Assembly (NCBI GenBank): GCA_036511595.1
Contig: DATCBY010000065.1
Span: forward strand, 1-64,000
Length of the DNA: 64,000 nt
Reading direction: 5' to 3'
From: DASZQY01 sp036511595
GTDB lineage: Bacteria; Pseudomonadota; Alphaproteobacteria; Rhizobiales; Kaistiaceae
Part shown: positions 35,077-44,370 of the stretch, piece after piece
Layout: every line of letters begins with the position of its first letter
How positions within the stretch are numbered: the first letter of the stretch is position 1
Position numbers and translations under genes: made by a program
Notes under the pieces: model-generated
Databases searched by the model: none
Seen by the model: the letters and a program-made list of their open reading frames with translations, nothing else
Told to the model about the DNA's origin: nothing

Positions 35077-36089
35077 GCATTGCGTTCGAGGGCGTAACCA
35101 ACCCGCTGGGTCCCGCCGGCGACGATTCCGTGCGCCCGTTCGTTGTCGCGGCGCTCGATGTGCGCGGCCGCGCTATCCAGATGGGGCCGGCGCTGGACGC
35201 CATCCTTGCCCGCCACGACTATCCGCCGCCGGTTTCAAAGCTGCTGGCGGAAGCCATCGTGCTCGCGGTGCTGCTCGGCTCCTCCTTGAAGATGAACGGT
35301 CGCTTCACGCTGCAGACCGAGACCGACGGCGCCGTCGATATGCTGGTGGTCGACTACCGCACGACCGGCGCGATCCGCGCTTATGCCCGCTTCGACAAGG
35401 ACCGGGTTGCGACGGCCGAGACGAGCGGGGGCGCGGCGCCGGGCGCGTTGCTCGGCAAGGGCACGCTCGCCATGACGATCGACCAGGGTCCCAACACCAG
35501 CCGTTATCAGGGCGTGGTGCCGCTGGAGGGCGAGAGTCTCGAGGAAGTGGCGCATACCTATTTCCGCCAGTCTGAGCAGATCCCGACGCGCGTCCGCCTG
35601 GCGGTTGCGGAAATGCACGCACGCGAGGGCAGCGCCATCCGCCACTCGTGGCGGGCGGGCGGCTTGCTCGTCCAGTTCCTGCCCGACGCGCCCGAACGCA
35701 TGCGCCAGCCGGACCTTCCCGGCGGCGACGCGCCGGACGGCGCCGAGGAACAGGACCTTACGTTCGACGAGGACGATTCCTGGGTCGAGGCGCGCGCCCT
35801 CGCCGCCACCATTCAGGACGACGAGCTGACCGACCCGGCGCTGCCGGTGGAGAACCTGCTCTTCCGCCTCTTCAACGAGCGCGGCGTACGCGTCTTCAGC
35901 GCCGCCGGGGTCCGCGACCAGTGCTCGTGCTCGCGCGAGAAGGTGACTGGCGTGCTTGCCAACTTTACCGCCGAAGAGATCGCCGAGAGCACCGAGGACG
36001 GAGCGATCTCGGTGACCTGCGAGTTCTGCGGGACGAAGTACGGCTTCGACCCCGCCGACTTCGACAAGGGAGAGGGCAGCAACGCCTAG
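35073..36089 (+). CDS. hslO: Redox-regulated chaperone Hsp33
   Basis: A 338-residue Hsp33. The zinc-binding redox switch is at the end: Cys-Ser-Cys-Ser-Arg-Glu-Lys, then Cys-Glu-Phe-Cys-Gly-Thr-Lys-Tyr, four cysteines in the family CxC...CxxC pattern. On oxidation zinc is released and the protein becomes an ATP-independent holdase. The start ATG 35073 overlaps the argF stop (ATGA), the usual alphaproteobacterial argD-argF-hslO arrangement. Confidence 0.94.
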   Translation: MSIAFEGVTNPLGPAGDDSVRPFVVAALDVRGRAIQMGPALDAILARHDYPPPVSKLLAEAIVLAVLLGSSLKMNGRFTLQTETDGAVDMLVVDYRTTGAIRAYARFDKDRVATAETSGGAAPGALLGKGTLAMTIDQGPNTSRYQGVVPLEGESLEEVAHTYFRQSEQIPTRVRLAVAEMHAREGSAIRHSWRAGGLLVQFLPDAPERMRQPDLPGGDAPDGAEEQDLTFDEDDSWVEARALAATIQDDELTDPALPVENLLFRLFNERGVRVFSAAGVRDQCSCSREKVTGVLANFTAEEIAESTEDGAISVTCEFCGTKYGFDPADFDKGEGSNA

Positions 36090-36150
36090 AAATCCCACCC
36101 CGCGAGGCCGTCCCGATCCGCTGACATTTGTCCGCGCGAATACCCGGCTC

Positions 36151-36756
36151 GTGCCGGTTCGCACGATCACCGAAATCCGCCTCCATACTGCCCATCAGGC
36201 GACCGGCCTCTGGCAACTCGGCGAGCCCAACCCAGACGGCTCCGATCCACCGCCGCCCTACTGGGCCTTCCCGTGGGCCGGCGGCATGGCGCTCGCGCGT
36301 TTCATTCTCGATCGACCGGAAAGCGTGGCAGGCCGCCGCGTCCTCGACCTCGGCGCCGGCTCCGGACTGGTTGCCATCGCGGCGGCGAAAGCCGGTGCGC
36401 GCCATGTGATCGCCGCCGAAATCGACCGGTACGCCATTGCCGCGCTCGGCCTCAACGCCCTCGCGAACGGTGCCGCCGTCGTGATCGTCACCGACGACCT
36501 AACCGACGATCCGCCGCCCGCGGTCGATCTCGTGACCGTCGGCGACCTCTTTTACGAAAGCGCGCTGGCCGAGCGGGTAATGGCGTTTCTCGATCGTTGT
36601 CTCGCCGCCGGCATCGAGGTGCTGATCGGCGATCCGCGCCGCGCCTACCTGCCCTATGCGCGCCTGCGGCTGCTGGCCGAATATTCCGTCCCCGATGTCG
36701 GCGAAGTTGAAGACACGGCGACCAAGTTGAGCGCGGTATTCGCGCTCGAGCGGTGA
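36151..36756 (+). CDS. SAM-dependent methyltransferase (PrmA/ETFBKMT-like), start unclear
   Basis: About 200 residues with a class I methyltransferase core: Val-Leu-Asp-Leu-Gly-Ala-Gly-Ser-Gly-Leu-Val (motif I) and an acidic Ala-Ala-Glu-Ile-Asp at the end of strand 2. It probably methylates a protein. GTG 36151 is the first standard start in frame, but likeness to homologues extends upstream: codons from 36112 read Pro-Asp-Pro-Leu-Thr-Phe-Val-Arg-Ala-Asn-Thr-Arg-Leu, a conserved opening. No ATG, GTG or TTG exists in frame back to a stop at 36013. The true start may be a rare codon such as CTG 36121, or a small indel may have removed it. Confidence 0.75.
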   Translation: MPVRTITEIRLHTAHQATGLWQLGEPNPDGSDPPPPYWAFPWAGGMALARFILDRPESVAGRRVLDLGAGSGLVAIAAAKAGARHVIAAEIDRYAIAALGLNALANGAAVVIVTDDLTDDPPPAVDLVTVGDLFYESALAERVMAFLDRCLAAGIEVLIGDPRRAYLPYARLRLLAEYSVPDVGEVEDTATKLSAVFALER

Positions 36757-36777
36757 GGAGACAGGCGACTGCGCAGC

Positions 36778-37701
36778 CTATGCCGGAAGCCGTCCCTCCC
36801 GCAGCAACTTCAGCATGGCAATGCTCCAGCGGTAGAGCCGCGGATAGGGGAGCGCCGCGTTGGCCGGGTCGGCCATCGAGAAAGCGAGCCAGGCGCGATA
36901 GAAGCGGAGCGCGGGCGCGATCTCGGGACCGTGCCGATCGAGGACGATCTCGCGCACGAAGCGGGCGTCGTGGGCCGTGGTCTCCGCGATCATCTCCAGC
37001 GTGAGGCAGGCGACGGCGAGATCGAGTTGCGCATCGCCGGCCACGGTGTAGATGCCGAAATCGATCAGCGACGAGACGGAGAGATCCGGCGCGAGCAACA
37101 GGTTGCCGGGAAAATAGTCGCCATGAACAAGAACCTTCGGAGGGTGGCGCGGCAGGTCGGCGATCATGCCGGCAGCGAGATCGAACAGGCGGTGCGGGTC
37201 GCCGACCTCCTTCGCGATGGTGACGCGATTGCGGCTGAGGAAAATGGCGAGACTTTCCCGCGCAAAGCCGTGCCAGTCCGCTGCCGTAACCGGCGCAGGG
37301 GCGAGGACGTGCCCGTACGGAAGCTCGGGCAGGGCGACGGTAGCAAGCGCATCGACGGCCGCGGCGTACGCGCGGAACGCCTGATCGCGCCGGTCGTCGC
37401 CGAGCCTGGCCAGCCGCGCCAGCATCGCGGTGCCGGACAGCCGGAACTCGATCCGCCACAGGCCGTCGGGATCGATGTCGACGATCTCCGGCGTGGCGAA
37501 GGGCAGGCGGTGTGCAAAGCGGGCGAGAAAGGCCTGCAGGCGATACGGGTCGGCGGCGGCGGTTGTTCGCGAGCGCGCAACCCGCAGCACGCGCTCGCCG
37601 GGCAGCGCATAGACGCTTGCTTCGCCGCCGGCCCCGATGAGCGCCCGTTCGTCGATGCCGAAGCGTCTGAGAAGCGCTGCGCGTTCCGCCGCGGTGGTCA
37701 A
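36778..37701 (-). CDS. Aminoglycoside phosphotransferase-like kinase
   Basis: A 307-residue protein kinase-like fold enzyme. The catalytic loop reads Leu-Val-His-Gly-Asp-Tyr-Phe-Pro-Gly-Asn-Leu-Leu and the metal motif Ser-Leu-Ile-Asp-Phe-Gly, both complete. Such APH-family proteins phosphorylate small molecules, and many are not drug resistance enzymes. TTG 37701 is chosen because it overlaps the apaG stop (TTGA), implying coupling; no ATG fits. Substrate unknown. Confidence 0.8.
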   Translation of the reverse strand: MTTAAERAALLRRFGIDERALIGAGGEASVYALPGERVLRVARSRTTAAADPYRLQAFLARFAHRLPFATPEIVDIDPDGLWRIEFRLSGTAMLARLARLGDDRRDQAFRAYAAAVDALATVALPELPYGHVLAPAPVTAADWHGFARESLAIFLSRNRVTIAKEVGDPHRLFDLAAGMIADLPRHPPKVLVHGDYFPGNLLLAPDLSVSSLIDFGIYTVAGDAQLDLAVACLTLEMIAETTAHDARFVREIVLDRHGPEIAPALRFYRAWLAFSMADPANAALPYPRLYRWSIAMLKLLREGRLPA

Positions 37702-38090
37702 TTCATCGTGCGCGGCGCGTCGGGCAGGTCGAGCGAGAAGGCCGGAATGGCGATGGAGAAAAGTTCGCCGCGCTCGTTCTGCATCTGGTAGGTGCCGACC
37801 ATGATGCCCGACGATGTCGAGAGCGGGCAGCCGCTGGTATAGGCAAAACTCTCGCCGGGCTTCAGCACCGGCTGCTTGCCGACGACGCCGGCGCCACGTA
37901 CTTCCTCGATGCGTCCGTTGGCGTCGGTGATCTGCCAATGGCGGGCGCGCAGGCGCACGATTTCCTCCCCGAGATTCGAAATCTCGACCTTGTAGGCCCA
38001 GAAGTATTGGCCCTCGTCGGGCGACGACTCGGCCTCGACGAAGCTCGGCTCGACGGTCACCTGAATCGCGCGGGTAGTTTCCTTGTACAT
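37698..38090 (-). CDS. apaG: ApaG-domain protein
   Basis: A 130-residue beta-sandwich protein of the ApaG family, starting Met-Tyr-Lys-Glu-Thr-Thr-Arg-Ala-Ile and containing Tyr-Thr-Ser-Gly-Cys-Pro-Leu-Ser-Thr near 85 and Gly-Thr-Tyr-Gln-Met near 103. Its biochemical role is still unsettled; the fold resembles domains that bind nucleotides. ATG 38090 fits the family N-terminus better than the upstream ATG 38129. It lies just downstream of metZ on the same strand. Confidence 0.9.
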   Translation of the reverse strand: MYKETTRAIQVTVEPSFVEAESSPDEGQYFWAYKVEISNLGEEIVRLRARHWQITDANGRIEEVRGAGVVGKQPVLKPGESFAYTSGCPLSTSSGIMVGTYQMQNERGELFSIAIPAFSLDLPDAPRTMN

Positions 38091-38145
38091 GGTGAAAGGA
38101 ATATTGCCGGCGTGCCGTGTCGTCAACAACGGCTCCGCGGCAACC

Positions 38146-39378
38146 CTAACGCAGGAGGTCGAGCGCCCGCGTCAGGTCATCTGCGAGATCGCCGGCGTCT
38201 TCCAGCCCGACCGACAGGCGCAGCAGTCCCTGCGTGATGCCGAGGCCCAGGCGCACCTCCTCGCTCAGCCGCTGGTGCGTGGTGGTCGAGGGATGGGTGA
38301 TGAGGCTCTTGGCGTCGCCGAGGTTGTTGGAAATGCGCACGACCTCCAGCACATTGGCGACCTTGAACGCTCCCTTTTGCCCGCCCTTCACCTCGAAGGC
38401 GATCATAGTGCCGCCGCCCTTCATCTGACGGGCGGCGAGCGCATGCTGCGGATGGTCGGCGCGGCCGGGATAGAGAACGCGCGTCACGCTGCGGTGCCCG
38501 GCCAGAACATCGGCGAGCCTGGCGGCGGTCTGCTGCTGGCGCTCGACCCGTATCTCCAGCGTCTCCAGTCCCTTGAGCATCACCCAGGCGTTGAAGGGGC
38601 TGAGCGATGGACCGGTCTGGCGCAGGAAGGTGTGGATATGGTCGGCGATGAAGGGCTCGTCGGCGAGGATGATGCCGCCGAGCACGCGGCCCTGACCGTC
38701 GATATGCTTGGTCGCCGAATAGACGACGACATCGGCGCCGAGCTGCAGCGGCTGCTGCAGGAGTGGCGTCGCGAACACGTTGTCGACGATCAGCCGGGCG
38801 CCGGCCTTGTGGGCGATCTCGGCAATCGCCGCGATGTCGTAGATCTCCAGCGTCGGATTGGTCGGGCTCTCCAGGAAGAACGCCTTGGTGCGCTTGTTGG
38901 CAGCCTTCCTCCACTGGCCGAGGTCGGAACCATCGACCAGCGTCGAGGTGATGCCGTATTTGGGCAGCAGGTCCTCGACGACGTAGCGGCAGGAGCCGAA
39001 CAGCGCTTTCGCCGCCACGACGTGATCGCCTTGCCTGAGCGAACCGAGGAAGACGGTGGTGACCGCGGCCATGCCGGAGGCGGTGGCGCGCGCCGCGCCA
39101 GCGCCTTCCAGCAGCCGCATGCGCTCCTCGAACATGGCGACGGTCGGGTTGTTGTAGCGCGAGTAGATGAAGCCGGGATCGCGGCCGCTGAAGCGGGCTT
39201 CCGCCTGCTCGGCGGTGTCGTAGACGTAGCCCTGCGTCAGGAACAGCGCCTCGGCGTTCTCGCCGAACTGCGAGCGCAGGATTCCGCCGTGGACGAGCTG
39301 GGTGGCGGGGCGGAGGGACTTGCGCGCGGATTTCTTCGCGGGTGTTTTGGCAGTCTTCGGGGCGGGCTTCTTGGCCAT
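38146..39378 (-). CDS. metZ: O-succinylhomoserine sulfhydrylase
   Basis: A 410-residue PLP enzyme of the Cys/Met metabolism family that makes homocysteine directly from O-succinylhomoserine and sulfide. The PLP lysine is in Val-Val-Tyr-Ser-Ala-Thr-Lys-His-Ile-Asp-Gly-Gln-Gly-Arg; Tyr-Ser-Arg-Tyr-Asn-Asn-Pro-Thr binds cofactor phosphate. A Lys/Ala-rich 20-residue N-terminal tail precedes the fold. ATG 39378 has AGGA upstream. It is controlled by the SAM-II riboswitch and hairpin immediately upstream and draws sulfide from the sulfate pathway encoded at 20-23.7 kb. Confidence 0.92.
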   Translation of the reverse strand: MAKKPAPKTAKTPAKKSARKSLRPATQLVHGGILRSQFGENAEALFLTQGYVYDTAEQAEARFSGRDPGFIYSRYNNPTVAMFEERMRLLEGAGAARATASGMAAVTTVFLGSLRQGDHVVAAKALFGSCRYVVEDLLPKYGITSTLVDGSDLGQWRKAANKRTKAFFLESPTNPTLEIYDIAAIAEIAHKAGARLIVDNVFATPLLQQPLQLGADVVVYSATKHIDGQGRVLGGIILADEPFIADHIHTFLRQTGPSLSPFNAWVMLKGLETLEIRVERQQQTAARLADVLAGHRSVTRVLYPGRADHPQHALAARQMKGGGTMIAFEVKGGQKGAFKVANVLEVVRISNNLGDAKSLITHPSTTTHQRLSEEVRLGLGITQGLLRLSVGLEDAGDLADDLTRALDLLR

Positions 39379-39390
39379 CGTAGGGTTCCT

Positions 39391-39428
39391 CAAACAAAAA
39401 CCCGGCCGTCGAATGCCGAGCCGGGTTT
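39391..39428 (-). terminator. Hairpin terminator in the metZ leader
   Basis: On the minus strand AAACCCGGC (39428-39420) pairs with GCCGGGTTT (39406-39398) around a 13-base loop and is followed by TTTTGTTTG. It lies directly after the SAM-II aptamer and 20 bases before metZ, so it is the probable SAM-controlled off switch. Confidence 0.7.
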
Positions 39429-39495
39429 GATCCCTCCGGCCTCTTTAGCGACTTCTTTAACGTGGCTGCAAGCCGGCCGGCTCAAATGACCACGG
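39429..39495 (-). ncRNA. SAM-II riboswitch
   Basis: The minus-strand leader of metZ contains the conserved SAM-II blocks in order: GTCATTTGAG, CCGGCCGGC, TTGCAGCCACGTTAAA and GTCGCTAAAG, then GGCCGGAGGG. These match the SAM-II (metA motif) pseudoknot consensus as I know it. SAM binding would stabilise the pseudoknot and reduce metZ expression. SAM-II is largely confined to alphaproteobacteria and related groups and typically sits before met genes. Confidence 0.9.
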
Positions 39496-39560
39496 GATGG
39501 ATGCCGTCATAGGCATATCCGAACTTGGCGTCAATCGTCGCCTGCGATAACGCTTTTCCC

Positions 39561-40715
39561 ATGGCCGCCAACAATACATCGGGAATACTCCCCGCCGCCG
39601 CGATCCGCGAACTGCTGGCGAACGGCGCCATCGCCGTGCCGCGCTCCGTCGGCGCCGATCAGGTCCAGCCGGCGAGCCTCGATTTGCGTCTCGGCAATGT
39701 CGCATACCGCGTCCGCGCCAGCTTCCTGCCCGGCCCCAACCGCATCGTCGCCGACCGGTTGAAGACCGTGACGCTGCATGAATTCAGTCTCGCCGATGGC
39801 GCCGTGCTGGAGACGGGCTGCGTCTACATCGTGCCGCTGATGGAGAGCCTGAAGCTGCCCGCCAACATCGCCGCGGCCGCGAACCCGAAATCCTCAACCG
39901 GCCGCCTCGACGTATTCACCCGCGTCATCACCGACCGGGCGCGCGAGTTCGACACAATACCTGCCGGCTACACCGGGCCGCTCTACCTCGAAGTCAGTCC
40001 GCGCACGTTTCCGGTACTGGTGCGCGCCGGCTCGCGCCTGTCGCAGATGCGTTTCCGCCGCGGCGAGGCCCGGCTCGACGATGCAGCGCTGCTGACGCTG
40101 CACCGGAAGGAGACGCTCGTTGCCGGCGAGCCCAATATCGCCAACGGCATCACCGTGACCATCGACCTCGCCGGCGCCGGCGATATCGTCGGCTACCGCG
40201 CCAAGCGCCACACCGGCGTCATCGACGTCGATCGGCGCAACCAGTACGACCCGGCCGATTTCTGGGAGCCGCTGCCGCGTCACAAGGTATCCGAGCTGAT
40301 CCTCGACCCGGACCAGTTCTATATCCTCGTCTCGCGCGAGGCTGTCCATGTGCCGCCCGACTATGCCGCCGAGATGGTGCCGTTCGATCCGCTGGTCGGC
40401 GAATTCCGCGTCCACTACGCCGGCTTCTTCGATCCGGGCTTCGGTCACTCAGCCGCCGGCGGCACCGGCAGCCGCGCAGTGCTGGAAGTGCGCAGCCACG
40501 AAGTACCTTTCATCCTCGAACACGGGCAGGTGGTCGGCCGGCTGGTCTACGAGCGCCTGACCGCGCGGCCGGACAGGCTCTATGGCGACGACCTCGGCTC
40601 CAACTATCAGGCGCAGGGCCTGAAGCTGTCGAAGCACTTCCGTATTTCGGCGATGTCCAGCATGTGGGTATTTGGCCAGCCGCCGCGGGGAACGGACCCG
40701 GCCGGTTCCTCTTAA
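39561..40715 (+). CDS. dcd: Two-domain 2'-deoxycytidine 5'-triphosphate deaminase
   Basis: A 384-residue protein, about twice the size of a usual Dcd, matching the alphaproteobacterial long form with two trimeric dUTPase-like domains. The first has Gln-Pro-Ala-Ser-Leu-Asp-Leu-Arg-Leu-Gly and Asn-Pro-Lys-Ser-Ser-Thr-Gly-Arg-Leu-Asp (catalytic Ser/Arg region); the second has Gly-Arg-Leu-Val-Tyr-Glu. It converts dCTP to dUTP, supplying thymidylate synthesis. ATG 39561 fits; it is divergent from metZ. Confidence 0.88.
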   Translation: MAANNTSGILPAAAIRELLANGAIAVPRSVGADQVQPASLDLRLGNVAYRVRASFLPGPNRIVADRLKTVTLHEFSLADGAVLETGCVYIVPLMESLKLPANIAAAANPKSSTGRLDVFTRVITDRAREFDTIPAGYTGPLYLEVSPRTFPVLVRAGSRLSQMRFRRGEARLDDAALLTLHRKETLVAGEPNIANGITVTIDLAGAGDIVGYRAKRHTGVIDVDRRNQYDPADFWEPLPRHKVSELILDPDQFYILVSREAVHVPPDYAAEMVPFDPLVGEFRVHYAGFFDPGFGHSAAGGTGSRAVLEVRSHEVPFILEHGQVVGRLVYERLTARPDRLYGDDLGSNYQAQGLKLSKHFRISAMSSMWVFGQPPRGTDPAGSS

Positions 40716-40851
40716 GGTTCGCTTCACCACCTCGTTTCGAGCTTTGTTAAAATCGACACGCTCTAAGGTCGTTGCGCAAAAAAATGCGGACCGGAGATTG
40801 TGTCGCGCTGAGCGCGCCTCCTCGCATTTTGATTGCTTTGGAGGAAGCGCG

Positions 40852-42686
40852 ATGGCGTGGCGTAGGTTTTTTCTCATCGCGTCCGCGGCGGTCGGGATCG
40901 CTGTCCTGGTGTGGCGGTTGGCGGAGACGCCGTCGGGAGCCAAATCAACCATTTCGTCTTGACGTACACGGTGGATCAGAAAGTGGCGGCGCTGCACGTC
41001 GGTACGCGTACGGTCGAATTGCCGTCGGAGAAGGGTCGGGCGGTTCGAGCCGCGATTACCAATCGGGACTTCGCGGACGCCGACAAGATTGCCGCGGCAA
41101 TACTGGCCGCCAGTCATCTGACGTCCTGGCAGTTCTATCCATTTACCGACTTCGTTGAAGACACCGTCGACCCGGATAACCCCGACGACCCCGCTTTCGA
41201 GGCAGAGCTCACCGCTTGGGTCGCACACGACCCCGGCTCCGCGATGCCGTTACTGATTCGCGCGAAGTATTACCTCGAACTGGCTTGGACCAAACGCGGC
41301 GGCGGGTATAGCAGCGAGGTGTCGAAGGCCGACATGGAGTTGTTTGACAGCTACAGCACCAAGGCCCTCGCCGATGTCGAGGCGGCGATCCAGCGCGATG
41401 CGCGGAACCCCTACGAATTTTATCTGCGGCTCAGAATTTTCCATGGGTTCGGCGCGAGTCACGAGATGTTGGCCGCCTTCGAGGACGCGGTCGCGCGATA
41501 TCCCGGATACTACGATCTCTACGACGTCATGCTGGAGACGCTGCAGCCGAAGTGGGGTGGAAGCGTATCGGCGATGTATGCCCTGGTCGACAAGTATGTC
41601 GGCCGTCTCGATGCCACTGCGCCGCAGAAGCTGCTTTACGTGACCCTTTACCGCTATCTGCTGGAGACGACGACGGGCTGCTGGAGCAGTCAGCCCCAGG
41701 ACAAGGACAAGCGGGATGAATGCGTGTCATCCGGCATGGAGAGCGCGATAACTCCCGGTCTCCGGGACGCAATGCTCGTAGCGCTGCAACAGTATGACCG
41801 GGCGGACAGATACCGGTTCAGCCTGGCGTTGCGGGACATTTTTTCCAATGCCATCGCGATGAGCAGTGGCTACGCCGGCGAGCTGCTTCAGATCGCGGCC
41901 ACGAGCCTGCACAGCAACACTCAGCTCACCGAAGCCCAGCCCGAGGCGAACAACTACGTCATCGACGAAGCAGTCGCGATGTCCTGGTACGACACCGGGT
42001 ATTATGAGAACGCGGCGGCGAAGGCGAAAGAAGCGCTGCGGGACGTTGGCAACACGAGGTTCCCTAGCGAGGAGGAGAAAGACGTGGCTGTGGGTGCCGT
42101 CCTGTCTACGCTGGCTCGCGCCGACGACGCACTTGGTCACCCGCAGGACATGATCGCAGTAGACGAGGCGGCAGTGAGCCTCGGCGACGTGACGGGGGTG
42201 GAGAAATACGTCTGCTACACCTACTACAAACTGTTGGACTACGACGACGCGGTTCGCACGTGCAGCCATGCGATCGAGCGGGGCGATTTTGCGATGGAGG
42301 CACATTACTGGCGTGGCGAAGCCTATCGCGACGCGCATGAACCAGCGGCGGCGCTCAGTGACCTGGCCATGGTGGCAGGATCACAACACAGGTTGAGGTC
42401 TCACGCGGCCATCGACATGTCGATGATCTATTTTGGCCGCGACGACAATCGCGGCGCGCTCGACGTCCTCAACCGGTACGACTACCTTTATGACTGATCC
42501 AAGACCAGCCGCGACTACGTCGCGGTCGGCTACAACAACCGCTGCTTCGCGTACATGCAATTGGGCGAACTGAAGAAGGCGCTCGACGACTGCAACCAAT
42601 CGCTGAAATACGGGTCCATTCCCGATGCCTTCAGCAAGCAGGCCGAGCTGATGAAGCGGCTCAGCGCACCCGATGTGCGTTCATGA
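40852..42686 (+). pseudogene. TPR-repeat protein with N-terminal membrane anchor, disrupted
   Basis: ATG 40852 follows a strong GGAGGAAG site and encodes a typical anchor (Met-Ala-Trp-Arg-Arg-Phe-Phe-Leu-Ile-Ala-Ser...Val-Trp-Arg), but this frame ends at TGA 40960-40962. The large helical domain lies in another frame, open from about 40866 to TGA 42495-42497. After that stop, the same frame continues for 62 codons to 42686 with an obvious TPR unit (Tyr-Asn-Asn-Arg-Cys-Phe-Ala-Tyr-Met-Gln-Leu-Gly-Glu-Leu). So the gene seems to need both a frameshift and a readthrough to give a full protein. Alternatively the 36-residue ORF is a coupled leader, with TTG 40959 starting the main ORF. Function unknown. 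Confidence 0.7.
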
Positions 42687-42702
42687 GACTACGGGATAGC
42701 CG

Positions 42703-44307
42703 TTACCCCCGTATCATTTTCTCCAGCGTCTCCAGCCGGTCGGCTTCCGACGGCGGCTTGTCCCAGCGCAGACGCGCGATGCGCGGGAAGCGCATGGCGA
42801 TGCCGGATTTGTGGCGGGTGGAGCGCTGCAGGCCCTCGAAGGCGACCTCCAGCACGAGGCCTTTCGTCGCCTCATGCACGACTTCACGTACCGGCCCGAA
42901 GCGGTTGACGGTGTTGTTGCGCACGAACTTGTCGATCTCGATCAGCTCTTCGTGGGTGAAACCGAAATAGGCCTTGCCGACCGGCACCAGGTCGTCGCCC
43001 GTGTCGCCCGGATACCAGACGCCGAAGGTGTAGTCGGAATAATACGACGAGCGCTTGCCGTGACCGCGCTGCGCATACATAAGCACGGCATCGACGGTGT
43101 GTGGATCGCGCTTCCACTTGAACCACGGTCCCTTGGGGCGCCCCGGTTCATAGACCGAATCCCATCGTTTCAGCATCACGCCTTCAATCACGGCGTCAGG
43201 CGGGGCGCCGCGCAGCGCCGCCAGTTCCTGGCCGTTGCGATAGGGAAGCAGCGGCGACAGGTCCATGCGTCGCGTCAGCGAACGTCCGACCAGTTGCTCC
43301 AGGCGTGCGCGGCGCTCGCGAAAGGGGAGCGTGCGGATGTCTTCCTCGCCGTCGATGAGGCAGTCGTAGGCGCGCAGGAACGCCGGGTGGCTTTCCATCA
43401 GCTTCGCCGAGATCGTCTTGCGGTTCAGCCGCTGCTGCAGGTCGCTGAAGGAGCCCAGCGCGAAGCCGCGATCGCCATGCGCGCCGACGAGAAGTTCGCC
43501 GTCGATGGCGCCTTCCACGTCGAGCCCGCCGACAAGATCGGGAAAGGTGTGCGAGATGTCGTCGCCGGTGCGGGTGTAGAGGCGCGTGGTGCCGTGGTCG
43601 TTGACCGCCTGCACGCGGATGCCATCCCACTTCCACTCGGCCGCGTAATCCTCGGGAGTGATTCGCAAAAGCTCGTCGTCGGAGATCGCGTGCGACAGCA
43701 TCACGGGGCGGAAGGGCGCCCGCACCGTCGACTCCGGTCGCGCCGCACGGCCTTCCAGCCACGCGAAGAGTTCCGCATAGGGCGGCGCAACGCCGTGCCA
43801 GACTTCCTCGATCTCGTTGACGGGCTTGCCGCCGAGATCGGCGAGCGCCTGTTTGGCGAGCCGCGCCGAGACGCCGATGCGCAGGCCGCCGACGACCAGC
43901 TTGATGAGCGCCCTGCGGCCAGTCGCATCGAGGGCGTCGAGCCACGTCTCGACCAGCTTCGGCCCTTCCGACCGCGAAGCGGCCTGCAGCCGCTCGACTA
44001 CCTCGGCCAGCCCCGGTGAGCGGTTGGCGCCGTGATGCGCCGGCCAGATCAGCGAGATCGTCTCCGCAAGATCGCCGACATAGTCGTAGGAATAGGCGAA
44101 CAGCACCGAATCGACACGCGCCTCGACCAGGGCGCGCAGCATCGCCGGCTTGACGCTCGGGATGTCGAGTTCGCTGGTCAGCGCGGCCAGCGCGTAGCCG
44201 CGGTCGGGATCGGGCGTGGCGCGGAAGTAATCCACCATCAGGCGGAGCTTGACGTTCCGCTGCGGGGTCAGGATGAGGCGATCAAGGAGAGCGGCAAACG
44301 CTTGCAT
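42703..44307 (-). CDS. ATP-dependent DNA ligase of the ligase-associated damage response set
   Basis: A 534-residue ligase of the group annotated as cisplatin damage response ligase. The adenylation motif is Glu-Trp-Lys-Trp-Asp-Gly-Ile-Arg near 225-235; an N-terminal helical DNA-binding domain precedes it, and a C-terminal OB domain ends with Arg-Phe-Pro-Arg-Ile-Ala-Arg-Leu-Arg. Its partners in the set (exonuclease, helicase, phosphoesterase) are all within the next 7 kb, though split by transporters. It is divergent from the MFS gene. Confidence 0.92.
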   Translation of the reverse strand: MQAFAALLDRLILTPQRNVKLRLMVDYFRATPDPDRGYALAALTSELDIPSVKPAMLRALVEARVDSVLFAYSYDYVGDLAETISLIWPAHHGANRSPGLAEVVERLQAASRSEGPKLVETWLDALDATGRRALIKLVVGGLRIGVSARLAKQALADLGGKPVNEIEEVWHGVAPPYAELFAWLEGRAARPESTVRAPFRPVMLSHAISDDELLRITPEDYAAEWKWDGIRVQAVNDHGTTRLYTRTGDDISHTFPDLVGGLDVEGAIDGELLVGAHGDRGFALGSFSDLQQRLNRKTISAKLMESHPAFLRAYDCLIDGEEDIRTLPFRERRARLEQLVGRSLTRRMDLSPLLPYRNGQELAALRGAPPDAVIEGVMLKRWDSVYEPGRPKGPWFKWKRDPHTVDAVLMYAQRGHGKRSSYYSDYTFGVWYPGDTGDDLVPVGKAYFGFTHEELIEIDKFVRNNTVNRFGPVREVVHEATKGLVLEVAFEGLQRSTRHKSGIAMRFPRIARLRWDKPPSEADRLETLEKMIRG

Positions 44308-44370
44308 GGCAGCCCATACTTAGGCATGCCGCATCTTCTCCTGCAAGAATCTACCGTGCCAGGGCAGCCG

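Noticed and set aside
42498..42686. 62-codon TPR-like segment as a separate gene
   Set aside because: No start codon or ribosome site near its beginning, and it continues in the frame of the upstream ORF; better read as the tail of a disrupted gene.
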